Notes: generated by a model not told the origin, from the letters alone. Shown: positions 26,171 through 37,085, numbered from the stretch's first letter. The stretch: 64,000 nt of DNA from Flavobacteriaceae bacterium Ap0902 (GCA_009835005.1 WTFG01000004.1:1-64000); one strand, 5' to 3'. Made by a program: numbers and translations.

Positions 26171-29038
26171 TTAAGCGTATGCCTCTAATGGCGGACAAGT
26201 ACATATCAAATTTCTATCGCCATAAGCATCATCAATTCTAGCCACACTTGCCCAGAATTTATGATGTTGTACCCAATCTAATGGATAGGCAGCCTTTTCT
26301 CTGCTATATGGCTTATCCCATTCGCTTGCTGTTAATAATTCTAACGTATGAGGTGCATTTTTAAGCACATTATCCTCCTCATCAAAATCACCATTAGCAA
26401 TTTCATCAATTTCTGCTTTAATAGATATAAGTGCATCTACGAATCTGTCTAACTCTGCTTTAGATTCAGATTCCGTAGGCTCTATCATCAAGGTTCCAGC
26501 TACTGGGAAAGACACCGTTGGCGCATGGAAACCATAGTCCATTAAGCGCTTGGCGATATCTACAACCTCAACACCGATTTTTTTGAAAGGACGGCAATCA
26601 ATAATCATCTCATGCGCCACTCTTCCTTTGCTGTTTTGGTATAATACATTGTAGTGATTTTCTAATCTGCTCTTAATATAATTGGCGTTTAAAATAGCGG
26701 TTTGTGTACTCAATTTTAAACCTTTTGGTCCTAATAATCTAATATAAGCATAAGAGATTGTATGGATGAGAGCAGAACCAAATGGGGCAGAAGATATAGC
26801 TTCTAATGCTTGTTCACCACCTGTTTCTATATTAGGATTAGATGGTAAAAATGGTTTTAAGTGTTCTGCAACACAAATAGGGCCAACCCCAGGACCACCA
26901 CCACCGTGTGGAATCGCAAAAGTTTTATGCAGGTTCAAGTGGCAGACATCTGCTCCAATAAAGTGTGGACTTGTTAATCCAACTTGTGCATTCATATTCG
27001 CGCCATCCATATAGACTTGTCCACCATGCTTGTGAATTAAATTTGTGACTTCTTTAATATTCTGATCAAACATACCATAGGTAGAAGGGTAAGTCACCAT
27101 AAGCGCAGCAAGATTATCACTATGCTTTTCTACTTTGGCTTTAAGATCATCCATATCAAATTCACCGTTTGGTAAATTCTTCACCACTACTACTTTCATT
27201 CCTGCAAGTACTGCAGATGCTGGATTGGTACCATGTGCAGATTCAGGAATAACTACGATATTACGATTGGTTTCTCCTTTGCTATGTAAATAAGCACGGA
27301 TTACCATAAGACCAGAATATTCTCCTTGAGCACCAGAATTTGGCTGTAAAGAAGTCGCGGCAAATCCAGTAATCTCTGATAAATAATCTTCTAGCGCATC
27401 AATCATTTGGCGGTATCCTTTGGTTTGATCGATAGGTGCAAAAGGATGAATTCCACCAAATTCTACCCAACTCAAAGGTAGCATTTCTGCAGCAGCATTC
27501 AGCTTCATGGTACAACTACCCAGTGGGATCATAGAGTGATTGAGTGCTAAATCTTTTTTCTCTAAACGTTTGATATAACGCATTAATTCTGTCTCTGTGT
27601 GGAAAGAATTAAACACTTCATGTGTTAAATATTCAGAGGTTCTTTCCAGTTTTTCTGGATATCTCTTGCCCTCTTCACCTTCTTTTAAGAATTCAGAAGA
27701 TTTACCCATATATTCAGAGAATACATTTAATAGATCCATAATACCCTCATCTGTGGCAGCATCCAAATCATCAAGAGAAATAGTGATATAATCCTTGTCA
27801 AAGAAATTAAGGTTAACCGCATTGTTTTTAGCAATTTGCTTTAATTTATCTCTGTCAATATTTTCAGAAGAAATACGCAGGGTATCAAAGAAACTATCGT
27901 TGGCTAATTTATACCCCAATTCTTTTAAAGCGTTTTCTAAATGAACCGTTTTTTTGTGAATTTCTGTGGCAATGAATTTTAAACCATCTGGACCATGATA
28001 CGTAGCATACATTCCTGCCATTACCGCTAATAAAACTTGGGCGGTACAGATATTAGAAGTAGCTCGTTCTCTTTTAATATGTTGCTCTCTAGTCTGAAGT
28101 GCCATTCTAAGGGCAAACTTACCGTTCTTGTCTTTAGAAACACCAATAATTCTACCTGGAACATGACGTTTAAAATCTTCTGTACAAGAAAAATAACCTG
28201 CGTGTGGTCCTCCAAAGCCCATAGGGATACCAAAGCGTTGTGTACTACCAATCGCTGCATCTGCACCAAATTCTCCTGGAGCCTTTAATAATGTCAAGGC
28301 AAGAATATCCGCGGCAACAGCTACAAAACATTCTTTGTCATGCGCATGTTGAGTGAACTCTGTATAGTCGTACACTTCTCCATATTTAGATGGATATTGT
28401 ACTAATGCACCAAAGAAGTCTTCTGTAAACTCAAAGTCATTATGGTCATCTACCACCAAATCTATTTCTAACCCAGAAGCTTTGGTTTTTAATACAGCCA
28501 ACGTTTGTGGGAAAACTTCTTTAGACACAAAAAACTTATTAGCTCCTGCCTTTTTCTTATCTCTAGAACGTGCCTCATAGAACATGTGCATTGCTTCTGC
28601 AGCTGCTGTACCTTCATCTAGAAGTGACGCATTGGCCATGGTTAAACCTGTTAAATCAGAAACCACTGTTTGGAAATTTAACAAAGCTTCTAGTCTACCT
28701 TGTGCAATTTCTGCTTGGTAGGGCGTATATGCTGTATACCAGCCTGGATTTTCCAAAATATTTCTTTGGATTACAGGAGGTAAAATGGTATTGTAATACC
28801 CGTATCCAATGTATGATTTATAGGTTTTATTTCTAGCACCTAGTTCTTTCATGTGTCTGAATAATTCTAATTCAGAAAATGCTTTTGGAGTGTTTAGTTC
28901 TTTGGAATCTTTGATAGAATCAGGTAGTGTTTCATCCATCAGTTGATCTAAACTATCAACATTCAAGGCTTGAAGCATCTCCTCTTTATCGGATCCGTGT
29001 ACGCCTACATGGCGTAGTGAAAAATTATTAGTATTCAT
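26171..29038 (-). CDS. gcvP: Glycine dehydrogenase (decarboxylating), P protein
   Basis: PLP-dependent decarboxylase of the glycine cleavage system, 955 residues, the fused homodimeric form. The PLP lysine is in [18 protein letters not shown] (about residue 706). Other landmarks: [13 protein letters not shown] near the N-terminus, LGSCTMKLN and the C-terminal [10 protein letters not shown]. Single gene with its own terminator; gcvT is on the opposite strand 2.3 kb away and gcvH is not in the window. Confidence 0.97.
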   Translation of the reverse strand: MNTNNFSLRHVGVHGSDKEEMLQALNVDSLDQLMDETLPDSIKDSKELNTPKAFSELELFRHMKELGARNKTYKSYIGYGYYNTILPPVIQRNILENPGWYTAYTPYQAEIAQGRLEALLNFQTVVSDLTGLTMANASLLDEGTAAAEAMHMFYEARSRDKKKAGANKFFVSKEVFPQTLAVLKTKASGLEIDLVVDDHNDFEFTEDFFGALVQYPSKYGEVYDYTEFTQHAHDKECFVAVAADILALTLLKAPGEFGADAAIGSTQRFGIPMGFGGPHAGYFSCTEDFKRHVPGRIIGVSKDKNGKFALRMALQTREQHIKRERATSNICTAQVLLAVMAGMYATYHGPDGLKFIATEIHKKTVHLENALKELGYKLANDSFFDTLRISSENIDRDKLKQIAKNNAVNLNFFDKDYITISLDDLDAATDEGIMDLLNVFSEYMGKSSEFLKEGEEGKRYPEKLERTSEYLTHEVFNSFHTETELMRYIKRLEKKDLALNHSMIPLGSCTMKLNAAAEMLPLSWVEFGGIHPFAPIDQTKGYRQMIDALEDYLSEITGFAATSLQPNSGAQGEYSGLMVIRAYLHSKGETNRNIVVIPESAHGTNPASAVLAGMKVVVVKNLPNGEFDMDDLKAKVEKHSDNLAALMVTYPSTYGMFDQNIKEVTNLIHKHGGQVYMDGANMNAQVGLTSPHFIGADVCHLNLHKTFAIPHGGGGPGVGPICVAEHLKPFLPSNPNIETGGEQALEAISSAPFGSALIHTISYAYIRLLGPKGLKLSTQTAILNANYIKSRLENHYNVLYQNSKGRVAHEMIIDCRPFKKIGVEVVDIAKRLMDYGFHAPTVSFPVAGTLMIEPTESESKAELDRFVDALISIKAEIDEIANGDFDEEDNVLKNAPHTLELLTASEWDKPYSREKAAYPLDWVQHHKFWASVARIDDAYGDRNLICTCPPLEAYA

Positions 29039-29196
29039 TATTAAGTTTATCTGAAATTATAGTCTATAAAAATACAAAAATATCTTTTAAATAACGAAGA
29101 TTCTAATACAAGTTGAATCTGCTCATATTATATAGAAATTAATTTGATTGATGATTAATTTTTAAGTTTGTATATGTAATATTGGTAGATTTAGAA

Positions 29197-29236
29197 GAAC
29201 AACCCACATTGAATTGAATTCAATGTAGGGTTGTTT
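29197..29236. terminator. Long hairpin downstream of clpB
   Basis: ACAACCCACATTGAATT pairs with AATTCAATGTAGGGTTGT with one mismatch, giving a stem of about 17 bp around a very short loop. The T-run is weak on both strands, so it may be a transcript-end stabiliser for clpB rather than a classical terminator. Confidence 0.55.
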
Positions 29237-29253
29237 AAAGCTAACTAGTTAAT

Positions 29254-31845
29254 TTATTCCTGCATTCTAAAGACCAGTCCACCTTCCTCAAAATAGTCTA
29301 TGAGCACAACAGAATTGTCATGTACATGACCTGCCAAAATTTCTTTAGACAGCCTATTGAGTACCTCTTGTTGTATGGCTCTTTTAATAGGCCTTGCACC
29401 ATATTGAGGATCATATCCTACGCGTGCAAGGTAATTTACAGCTTCATCTGTTGTGTCAAGTACAATATCTCTTTTAGATAAGATACTAGATAAACCGTCT
29501 AATTGTAAATGAACAATTTTTTTCACCTCCTCTTTACTTAATGGTGTGAACAGGATGGTTTCATCTATTCTGTTTAGAAACTCTGGTCTAAAACTTTGTC
29601 TTAATAATCCAAATACATCCACTTTGGTTTTCTCCAATACAGTTTCATAATCTTGATTTTCTAAATCCAAGAAGTTTTCTTGAATCAAGTGAGAACCAAT
29701 ATTAGAGGTCATGATGATAATGGTGTTCTTGAAGTTAACAACCCTACCTTTATTATCTGTCAATCGGCCATCATCCAATACTTGTAACAATATATTAAAA
29801 ACATCTGGATGCGCTTTTTCCATTTCATCTAACAAAACCACAGAATAGGGACGTCTGCGTACAGCTTCTGTTAACTGTCCACCTTCATCATATCCCACGT
29901 ATCCGGGAGGTGCTCCAATTAATCTAGATACGGCATGTCTTTCTTGGTATTCACTCATATCTATTCTGGTCATATTGTTCTCATCATCAAATAAATAAGA
30001 GGCTAAAGTTTTAGCTAATTCTGTTTTACCAACCCCCGTAGAACCTAGGAACAAGAAAGATCCAATTGGTTTTCTCTCATCACTAAGTCCAGCTCTGTTT
30101 CTACGGATAGCGTCAGAAACTGCTTGTATGGCTTCCTCCTGTCCAATGACCCGTTCATGCAGAACATCTTCTAAATGCAGAAGCTTTTCCCGTTCAGACT
30201 GTAACATTTTGGTAACTGGAATTCCAGTCCATCTAGCCACCACATCGGCAATATCTTCTCTCTCTACCTCTTCCTTGATCATTTTAACGTCTTGATTTTC
30301 TAATTTGGACTCTAGATCTTGAAGTTTTGCTTCTTCTTCTTTGATAATACCATAGCGCAATTCTGCAACTCTGGCAAAATCACCAGCACGCTCTGCACGT
30401 TCCGCCTCTAATTTATATTCCTCTATATTTTTCCGTGTTTCTTGAATGTTTTCCGCCAATCCTTTTTCTGATTGCCATGTAGCATTCAATTCATTCCGCT
30501 CCTCATTCAAATCAGAAAGTTCTGCCCGTAATAGACCTACTTTTTTCTCATCACCTTCGCGCTTAATCGCCTCTATTTCAATTTCTAATTGGGTGATTTT
30601 TCTATCCAATTGGTCTAATTCCTCTGGTTTAGAGTTCATTTCCATACGCAGTTTAGCAGAAGCCTCATCAATTAGATCAATCGCTTTGTCTGGCAAAAAT
30701 CTATCTGCAATATAACGTTGAGATAATTCTACTGCAGCAATGATTGCCTCATCTTTGATTCTAATTTTGTGGTGAACCTCATACTTTTCTTTAATACCGC
30801 GTAAAATAGATATCGCATCTTCTTCATTTGGTTCTTCTACCATTACTTTTTGGAATCTACGCTCCAACGCTTTATCCTGTTCAAAATATTTTTGATATTC
30901 ACCCAAAGTAGTAGCTCCCACGGAACGTAATTCACCTCTAGCAAGGGCTGGTTTTAAAATATTGGCGGCATCCATAGCACCTTCTCCTTTACCAGCACCC
31001 ACCAGCGTATGGATCTCATCTATAAATAAAATGATTTCCCCATTGGCACTGGTAACTTCTTTCACTACAGACTTCAATCGTTCCTCAAATTCCCCTTTAT
31101 ACTTTGCTCCTGCAACCAAGGAACCCATATCCAATGAATATATTTTTTTATTCTTTAAATTTTCTGGTACATCGCCATCTATAATTCTATGCGCAATTCC
31201 TTCTGCAATAGCTGTTTTACCAACTCCTGGCTCTCCAATTAAGATAGGATTGTTTTTGGTTCTACGGGATAAAATTTGTAAAACCCTACGGATTTCTTCA
31301 TCCCTACCAATTACAGGGTCTAATTTTCCCTCCGCTGCCAATTCATTTAAATTTTTGGCATATTTACCTAGCGCATTGTAGGTGTCTTCTTGTGATTGGG
31401 AAGTTACACGTTCTCCTTTTCTCAATTCTTGAGAAGCCTCTAGCGTACCTTGATGAGAAACGCCTTGATCTTTTAATAACTGTGCTGCTTTATCATTTGA
31501 ATTAGAAAGAGCTAATAAAATATGTTCAACACTCACAAATTCATCATTGAGTTTTTGAGCCTCGTTCATTGCATCGTTTAAGATTCTTCCCAAGTTCTGT
31601 GATATCTGCATATTACCACCTGTTACTTTTGGGTAGGTGGCAATTAGATCATCAATTTCCTTTATCAGGTATTCCACATTCACCCCTTGTTTATTCAATA
31701 AGAAACTAACGACTTGATTATCCTCTTGCAACATTCCTTTAATCAGGTGACCAGCCTCTATAATTTGTTGACCAGTTGCCTGAGCAAGCTGCTGTGCTTT
31801 CTGCACCGCCTCTTGCGCTTTAATTGTAAATTTATTTAAATCCAT
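29254..31845 (-). CDS. clpB: Protein-disaggregating chaperone ClpB
   Basis: AAA+ disaggregase working with DnaK, 863 residues. Order: Clp N-domain (1-145), AAA-1 with Walker A GEPGVGKTA (about 206), middle coiled-coil domain (about 405-525, with ERNELNATWQSEKG), AAA-2 with Walker A GSTGVGKTE (about 604) and sensor/arginine-finger region RPEFLNRIDE. The coiled-coil M-domain separates it from ClpA and ClpC. No CIRCE element is seen upstream. Confidence 0.97.
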   Translation of the reverse strand: MDLNKFTIKAQEAVQKAQQLAQATGQQIIEAGHLIKGMLQEDNQVVSFLLNKQGVNVEYLIKEIDDLIATYPKVTGGNMQISQNLGRILNDAMNEAQKLNDEFVSVEHILLALSNSNDKAAQLLKDQGVSHQGTLEASQELRKGERVTSQSQEDTYNALGKYAKNLNELAAEGKLDPVIGRDEEIRRVLQILSRRTKNNPILIGEPGVGKTAIAEGIAHRIIDGDVPENLKNKKIYSLDMGSLVAGAKYKGEFEERLKSVVKEVTSANGEIILFIDEIHTLVGAGKGEGAMDAANILKPALARGELRSVGATTLGEYQKYFEQDKALERRFQKVMVEEPNEEDAISILRGIKEKYEVHHKIRIKDEAIIAAVELSQRYIADRFLPDKAIDLIDEASAKLRMEMNSKPEELDQLDRKITQLEIEIEAIKREGDEKKVGLLRAELSDLNEERNELNATWQSEKGLAENIQETRKNIEEYKLEAERAERAGDFARVAELRYGIIKEEEAKLQDLESKLENQDVKMIKEEVEREDIADVVARWTGIPVTKMLQSEREKLLHLEDVLHERVIGQEEAIQAVSDAIRRNRAGLSDERKPIGSFLFLGSTGVGKTELAKTLASYLFDDENNMTRIDMSEYQERHAVSRLIGAPPGYVGYDEGGQLTEAVRRRPYSVVLLDEMEKAHPDVFNILLQVLDDGRLTDNKGRVVNFKNTIIIMTSNIGSHLIQENFLDLENQDYETVLEKTKVDVFGLLRQSFRPEFLNRIDETILFTPLSKEEVKKIVHLQLDGLSSILSKRDIVLDTTDEAVNYLARVGYDPQYGARPIKRAIQQEVLNRLSKEILAGHVHDNSVVLIDYFEEGGLVFRMQE

Positions 31846-32098
31846 GTATATTTTTTTCTTTAATTATCATCAACTATTATGCTGAACACTTATTTATAAG
31901 CAATTAAAACACCTATATGTATTATCTGCCATTAATTCTGCTATTTTCTAAAATATTATTAATTAAGTGACGAAATTTCATGGATGTTTCAATAAATATG
32001 AAATTTTGACATAGATTTATTTAATTTAATTATTCGTAAAGGTTGATTATTTAAATAATTCACTACATTTACCACATTATTATTAAAAAGTATTGATT

Positions 32099-32521
32099 AT
32101 GAAAAATTTATTATTTACAGGATTATTTCTTTTTTTAGGAACATTCTTGATAGCGCAATCTGCGGTTGGTACATGGAAGACAGTGGACGATGAGTCAGGA
32201 GAAGCAAAATCATATATTCAAATTTATGAGAAAGATGGTGAGTTATATGGTAAGGTGATAGAAATATTATCGGATAAAAAAGATGCTGTATGCTCTAGTT
32301 GTAAGGGCAAAAACAAAAATAAACCAATCGTTGGGATGGTTGTTTTAGAAGGTGTTGAAAAAGACGGTAAAAACAAATGGGATGATGGTAAAATTCTAGA
32401 TCCAAACAATGGTAAAACCTATGATGTTTCTTTAGAATTAGTAGAGAAGAATAAACTGAAGGTTAGGGGTTATATTGGATTTTCTATGCTAGGTAGAACC
32501 CAGTATTGGTACCGAAAATAA
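32099..32521 (+). CDS. DUF2147 domain-containing secreted protein
   Basis: 140 residues from the ATG at 32099; signal peptide (LLFTGLFLFLGTFLIAQ). The mature part matches the DUF2147 layout: GTWKTVDDESGEAKSYIQIY at its start, a CSSCKGKNKNKPIVG block, WDDGKILDPNNGKTYD and the C-terminal LKVRGYIGFSMLGRTQYW. Family function is not established. Divergent from clpB and followed by a terminator. Confidence 0.88.
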   Translation: MKNLLFTGLFLFLGTFLIAQSAVGTWKTVDDESGEAKSYIQIYEKDGELYGKVIEILSDKKDAVCSSCKGKNKNKPIVGMVVLEGVEKDGKNKWDDGKILDPNNGKTYDVSLELVEKNKLKVRGYIGFSMLGRTQYWYRK

Positions 32522-32545
32522 AGAGCGAGTAGCATTGAATTTATT

Positions 32546-32580
32546 AACTGTCTTTCATGATATGAAATGGCAGTTTTTTT
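32546..32580 (+). terminator. Terminator of the DUF2147 gene
   Basis: AACTGTCTTTCA and TGAAATGGCAGTT pair (one mismatch) around a short loop and are followed by seven T. Its end touches the stop codon of the convergent glycosyltransferase gene. Confidence 0.8.
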
Positions 32581-33799
32581 ATGACTTGTTTTTAGCTTCG
32601 ATCCATAGAGACATGTATTTATGGCTATTGAATTGATTGGTTTTTAGGATTTCTCCCATAAAGTTTTGTTGTCTATGAACTTTTAAATTTTCTCTTATTT
32701 GATTAAAAGTTTCCCAAAATATTTGCGTAAACTTTTCTTTATTAAACAGCTCATCTAATATAATGAAGCCTTTATTTTGAGATTCCTCCCATAATGCTGC
32801 GTCTTCATACAATACTTTTGCGTTTTCTATCATTTTAACTTGATTATCTGTTACGCAGCCATTCCAGGTTTTATGAAAATACATACTTTCGGCTCCAATC
32901 GAGGTTGTGATAGAAGGTGTGCCACTAAACATAGCATCTACAAATTTACCTTTAATTCCTGCACCAAACGGAATCGGGGCAAGCAACACTTTGTAATGAG
33001 CTAAAGTTTGACGTGCATTTTCGGCCCTGCCTTTGATTATGAATCTTTCTTTTTGGTTATGGAGTTGCCATACTTTTTGATTAGCATAAGCTCCATATAT
33101 ATGTAATTCAGCCTTGGGAAGTTTCTTGCTTAACTCAGGCCAAATCTCTTTCTTTAAAACTAATAAAGTCTCGTAATTAGGTTCATGTAAATAGTTGCCT
33201 ATAAAAACAAAATTAGATCGTTTTTCAAAGTCTTTCACCTCTGAATGAGAAAGCGTTGAGGTATCCTCTAGAAAGGGTAAGTGCAACAAAATATGTGCTG
33301 GTACATTAAAAGTATTCACTAATAAATCTATCTCTACATTAGAAATGATAAGAACTAAATCACATCGCAAGATGCTTGCAACTTCTCTTTTAGCCAATGA
33401 AGTGTGGAGGTGAAGTGGCTGATTTTTTTTATAAGCAATGGTTCTTGCTTCTCGTAAAAAATGCAAATCCTCTGTATCTAATATTGTTATTGCTTTGGGA
33501 CAATGTTTTCTTATACGCCAACCAAATTGCTCTTCTATCATAAACCGATCAAAAACTACATAATCTGGTTTTAATTCTTGGATAAAAACATCAAAATGTT
33601 CATCGTTTAATTGGATATTTTTTTCTTTGACATTGGGATTGTTAAAGGGGTAGGAGTGAGGTGATTTAGAAGCTACAGAGGTAAAAGTAACCTGCATAGA
33701 TTGGTCTAAGAATAAATCTACAAGCTGTAGAATACGAGTACCTGCAGCAGATGAAGAAGGTTCTGGCCAAACTTTTCCTATAAATAATACTTTTTGCAT
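32579..33799 (-). CDS. Glycosyltransferase, GT4-like fold
   Basis: 406 residues with two Rossmann-like halves. The N-terminal acceptor half opens with KVLFIGKVWPEPSSSAAGTR, a family-like glycine/serine loop; the C-terminal donor half has FVFIGNYLHEPNYE, AELHIYGAY, a KGRAEN segment and the nucleotide-sugar region LLAPIPFGAGIKGKFVDAMFSGTPSI. No membrane helices. Substrate unknown. Isolated gene, so no pathway context. Confidence 0.75.
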   Translation of the reverse strand: MQKVLFIGKVWPEPSSSAAGTRILQLVDLFLDQSMQVTFTSVASKSPHSYPFNNPNVKEKNIQLNDEHFDVFIQELKPDYVVFDRFMIEEQFGWRIRKHCPKAITILDTEDLHFLREARTIAYKKNQPLHLHTSLAKREVASILRCDLVLIISNVEIDLLVNTFNVPAHILLHLPFLEDTSTLSHSEVKDFEKRSNFVFIGNYLHEPNYETLLVLKKEIWPELSKKLPKAELHIYGAYANQKVWQLHNQKERFIIKGRAENARQTLAHYKVLLAPIPFGAGIKGKFVDAMFSGTPSITTSIGAESMYFHKTWNGCVTDNQVKMIENAKVLYEDAALWEESQNKGFIILDELFNKEKFTQIFWETFNQIRENLKVHRQQNFMGEILKTNQFNSHKYMSLWIEAKNKS

Positions 33800-33989
33800 C
33801 TAGCGAAACTACAAAAATTGAAACAGTATATCATTTAATTTCAAAACCTACGTGCAAGTACATTCAAGTGATAGAACCCACTCATAGTATAAAACATAAG
33901 AAAGATTAAATTAAATTTTATCATAGGAAACACTATATTTACTTATCCTTTTTTTTAGGAAACATTATAAGCAAAATTTAAATTTAATA

Positions 33990-34682
33990 ATGATCAAAGT
34001 TCTTAGAATATTTTTAGGAGAACATAAGTATACATTCTTATTATTTTCTTTGATTGCGCATTTGTACATTGGAATCATTATTACAGATGATTCTTTTTAT
34101 TTGCGTGTGGTATGGCCATTGAACATGTTATTATTGGGGATAGCGAGTGTAGGCGTTTTTATAGAAAAGAACCATATAAAAACTACCTTTCAAAATATCC
34201 TGTCCATTATTGCATTTCTATTGCCAGTAAGTATTCCATTTCTTGGTGCTACTCCCGATTTTCTTATAATCATCAGTATTTTTTATTTTCTTTTTTTTGG
34301 GTTTATCTTTTATGAAATTATTACTTTTCTCATAAAACCGAGTTATTTCAATGCAGATATCATCATAGCATCCGCATGTGGATATTTCTTATTAATAGAA
34401 ATTATGGTATTTTTACTAGAGACTTTATACTATTATGATCCAAGTATGTTGAGTCATGTCAATCAAGAGTCCGTGACAGAAGTCTATATGGATTTGGTAT
34501 ATTTTAGCAGTATATCGCTCACTACTATTGGGTATGGTGATATTTTTCCAAGTTCCCACGTCACCAAACTCATTATATCATTCTTTGGTATTGTAGGGAA
34601 GTTTTATGAAGTTGTTTTAGTAGGAATTATTATCAGTAAATTTGCTTCAATAGATTTACATAAAAAACGTAAAAATTTATAA
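33990..34682 (+). CDS. Potassium channel family protein
   Basis: 230 residues with about six hydrophobic segments; the last two flank a pore loop with the selectivity filter SLTTIGYGDIFPSS (TIGYG at about residues 178-182). No RCK/TrkA-N regulatory domain follows, the protein ending soon after the last helix (KFASIDLHKKRKN). A voltage-channel-like layout but without an evident charged S4. Confidence 0.85.
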   Translation: MIKVLRIFLGEHKYTFLLFSLIAHLYIGIIITDDSFYLRVVWPLNMLLLGIASVGVFIEKNHIKTTFQNILSIIAFLLPVSIPFLGATPDFLIIISIFYFLFFGFIFYEIITFLIKPSYFNADIIIASACGYFLLIEIMVFLLETLYYYDPSMLSHVNQESVTEVYMDLVYFSSISLTTIGYGDIFPSSHVTKLIISFFGIVGKFYEVVLVGIIISKFASIDLHKKRKNL

Positions 34683-34775
34683 TTTATAATTGGGTGAGTA
34701 AATCTTATATTTTTTCAATCTGCAGTATTAAACATAGGGCTATCTATGCCCACTCAATTATATCAAATACACATA

Positions 34776-35285
34776 ATGTATAAAAAATTTTTCATATTTA
34801 CTCTTTTGTTGTTTTTTAACCTAACAACATTTGCTAGGATCATAAAGCCAGTAAAGGATAGCCTTGAGATTCAAGCAAAAGTTATTCGCATTGTAGATGG
34901 CGACACTATGGAAGTACTATATCATGAATTACCTATCAAAATCAGAATGGCGCATATCGATTGCCCAGAAAAACGAGGAACCCAGCCATTTGGGAATAAG
35001 GCAAAAAAAGTGCTATCCGCGATGGTTTTTGGAGATATGGTTACCGTTAATACAGATTTATCTTATGATAGAAATGGTCGATTGATTGCAGAAATTATTT
35101 CGAATAAATATGGAAATATTAATATGCAAATGGTGAGAAAAGGCATGGCCTGGCATTATCAAAAATATTCTGATAATAAGCTATATCAAGATTTAGAAAA
35201 AATCGCTCGCAAACAGAAAGTTGGTTTATGGCAAGATCCGCATGCGGTTGCCCCGTGGGCGTGGAGGAATCGTAAGAGGAAATGA
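34776..35285 (+). CDS. Secreted staphylococcal-nuclease-like (TNase) protein
   Basis: 169 residues from the ATG at 34776, which gives a signal peptide (FFIFTLLLFFNLTTFA); the frame could start ten codons earlier but that spoils it. SNase motifs: IVDGDTMEV (calcium Asp), IRMAHIDCPEKRGTQPFG (catalytic Arg and Asp) and later DRNGRLIAEI. A calcium-dependent nuclease fold, exported to the periplasm or outside. Role unknown. Confidence 0.88.
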   Translation: MYKKFFIFTLLLFFNLTTFARIIKPVKDSLEIQAKVIRIVDGDTMEVLYHELPIKIRMAHIDCPEKRGTQPFGNKAKKVLSAMVFGDMVTVNTDLSYDRNGRLIAEIISNKYGNINMQMVRKGMAWHYQKYSDNKLYQDLEKIARKQKVGLWQDPHAVAPWAWRNRKRK

Positions 35286-35347
35286 TGATATTTTAAATCT
35301 TTTTTGTTTTAAACTTCAAAGAAATGTTGTCAATTATGATCCCATAT

Positions 35348-35779
35348 TTATTCTGTAGCATTTAATAATGCTATTAAATCGTTACCGTATTTCTCAACTT
35401 TTGTTTCTCCCATACCATAAATATCTAGTAAGTTTTCTAGATCTGTGGGGCGATTTCTAGCCAGGCTATATAGCGTTGCATTCGGTAAAATCATAAATAC
35501 AGCAGTTTCTTCTTTTTGGGATTGCTCCCACCTCCAATGTTTAAGACGCTCTACGATAGCAATTTCATTTGCAGTTAAATCTGCTTCTGATAATTTAGAT
35601 TTTGATGTTTTGGTTCTTTCTTTATATTGAAAAATTAAAGACCAGAAATTTATTTTCCCTGTTACCAGTGTCATAGTAGAATCCAATACTTCTACGTCCT
35701 CTAAAAAATCATTTATCTTCTTCTCATCAACCTCTAGGTGCTCTTTGGTCAGCCTAATGTTAAAAACTTTAATTTTCAT
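35348..35779 (-). CDS. Stand-alone HRDC domain protein
   Basis: 143 residues. The C-terminal 80 residues form an HRDC (helicase and RNase D C-terminal) domain: VERLKHWRWEQSQKEETAVFMI, PNATLYSLARNRPT, then DIYGMGETKVEKYGNDLI. The N-terminal 60 residues (FNIRLTKEHLEVDEKKINDFLEDVEVLD) are a small module I cannot name. There is no helicase attached. HRDC domains bind nucleic acid, so a DNA-binding role is a fair inference; nothing more is known to me. Confidence 0.8.
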   Translation of the reverse strand: MKIKVFNIRLTKEHLEVDEKKINDFLEDVEVLDSTMTLVTGKINFWSLIFQYKERTKTSKSKLSEADLTANEIAIVERLKHWRWEQSQKEETAVFMILPNATLYSLARNRPTDLENLLDIYGMGETKVEKYGNDLIALLNATE

Positions 35780-35956
35780 AGCTTAGGTAGTTAATACAAA
35801 ATAATAATGGGTAAGATATAGAATTATTGTCAAAACAATCTATAATAAAATGAAATTGAAACAATATTGTATTATCAATATGGATTTATTGGATTGAATT
35901 ACTTAAATTTAATTATCAGGATTATAAGTGTATTTTTAAATTTATTGATATCATTC

Positions 35957-36961
35957 ATGAAAGCCTACCTCAAGAAAAAAAATATAGAAATATCTCTCCA
36001 ACGTTATGGAATTGATGCCCTAAATGCGATGGCTTTAGGTTTGTTCGGTTCTCTAATCGTTGGATTGATATTGAAAAACCTAGGGGAATGGCTATCACTA
36101 CCCATACTCGTAGATATTGGAACTTTTGCGCAAAGCATGATGGGGGCAGCTATTGGCGGTGCCGTGGCCTATCAATTAAAAGCACCAATTTTAGTGATTG
36201 TAAGCAATGTTGTCATCGGGTCATTTGCAGCACAACTTGGAGGTCCTGTTGGGTGCTTTATTACGGTATTAATCACCACAGAAATGGGGAAATTGGTGAG
36301 CAAAACGACTCCAGCAGATATTATTCTCACGCCTATCATTTGTTTGGTTTTAGGGGCGCTGATCGCTAAAGGAATTGGCGCACCTATCCAAAGCCTCATG
36401 ATGCAAATTTCTGCTTTTATAGAATGGTCTGTTCAATTACGTCCCTTTTTAATGGGGATTGTTCTTGCCGTGAGTATGGGTGTACTCTTAACTTTGCCCA
36501 TTTCTAGTGCGGCTATTGCTATTGCCCTTTCACTATCAGGAATTGCTGCGGGTGCCTCTACTGTGGGCTGTTGTGCCCAAATGGTTGGATTTGCGGTAAT
36601 GAGTATGCGAGACAATAATGCTGGAGCGGTAATAAGTTTGGGGATTGGAACCAGCATGCTACAATTATCTAATATCATCAAGAATCCTAAAATTTGGATT
36701 CCACCCATCTTGACCAGTGCTCTTTTAGGACCGCTGGCTACCATGTATTTCCAGATGCAGAATATTCCAGAAGGTGCAGGTATGGGCACAAGTGGGCTTG
36801 TTGGACAAATTGGAACAATCTCGGCAATGGGTAATTCCCAAGAAGTTTATATCGCAATGATTTTACTTCATTTTGTTTTACCAGCAATTTTATGCTATGC
36901 GATTTATCGTATTTTGTTGATGGTGGGGTGGATTAAGATCGGGGACTTGAAATTAAATTAA
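35957..36961 (+). CDS. PTS EIIC-like multi-pass membrane protein (orphan)
   Basis: 334 residues from the ATG at 35957 (KAYLKKKNIEISLQRYGIDALNAM); the frame opens earlier at a TTG but the upstream part is unconserved-looking. About eight to ten glycine-rich membrane helices, with the PTS_EIIC_2 pattern: FAQSMMGAAIGGAVAYQL, LGGPVGCFITVLITTEMGK and AGASTVGCCAQMVGFAVMS. No EI, HPr, EIIA or EIIB gene is nearby, so it may work as a facilitator or by another mechanism. Sugar specificity unknown. Confidence 0.78.
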   Translation: MKAYLKKKNIEISLQRYGIDALNAMALGLFGSLIVGLILKNLGEWLSLPILVDIGTFAQSMMGAAIGGAVAYQLKAPILVIVSNVVIGSFAAQLGGPVGCFITVLITTEMGKLVSKTTPADIILTPIICLVLGALIAKGIGAPIQSLMMQISAFIEWSVQLRPFLMGIVLAVSMGVLLTLPISSAAIAIALSLSGIAAGASTVGCCAQMVGFAVMSMRDNNAGAVISLGIGTSMLQLSNIIKNPKIWIPPILTSALLGPLATMYFQMQNIPEGAGMGTSGLVGQIGTISAMGNSQEVYIAMILLHFVLPAILCYAIYRILLMVGWIKIGDLKLN

Positions 36962-37031
36962 GGATGATCGATCTTATTTATATTTATCTAAGGTTGCGGT
37001 AAATTACAATTTTATTTTGCAAATATAAAAA

Positions 37032-37057
37032 CTGCGAAGATTGGAAAATCTTCGCAG
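37032..37057 (-). terminator. Terminator of the aldehyde dehydrogenase cassette
   Basis: CTGCGAAGAT and ATCTTCGCAG form a perfect 10-bp stem with a 6-base loop. On the minus strand it is followed by five T. It lies about 30 bp downstream of the last gene of the cassette. Confidence 0.85.
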
Positions 37058-37085
37058 CAATGCATTTTATATTTTTTTGTCTAGG

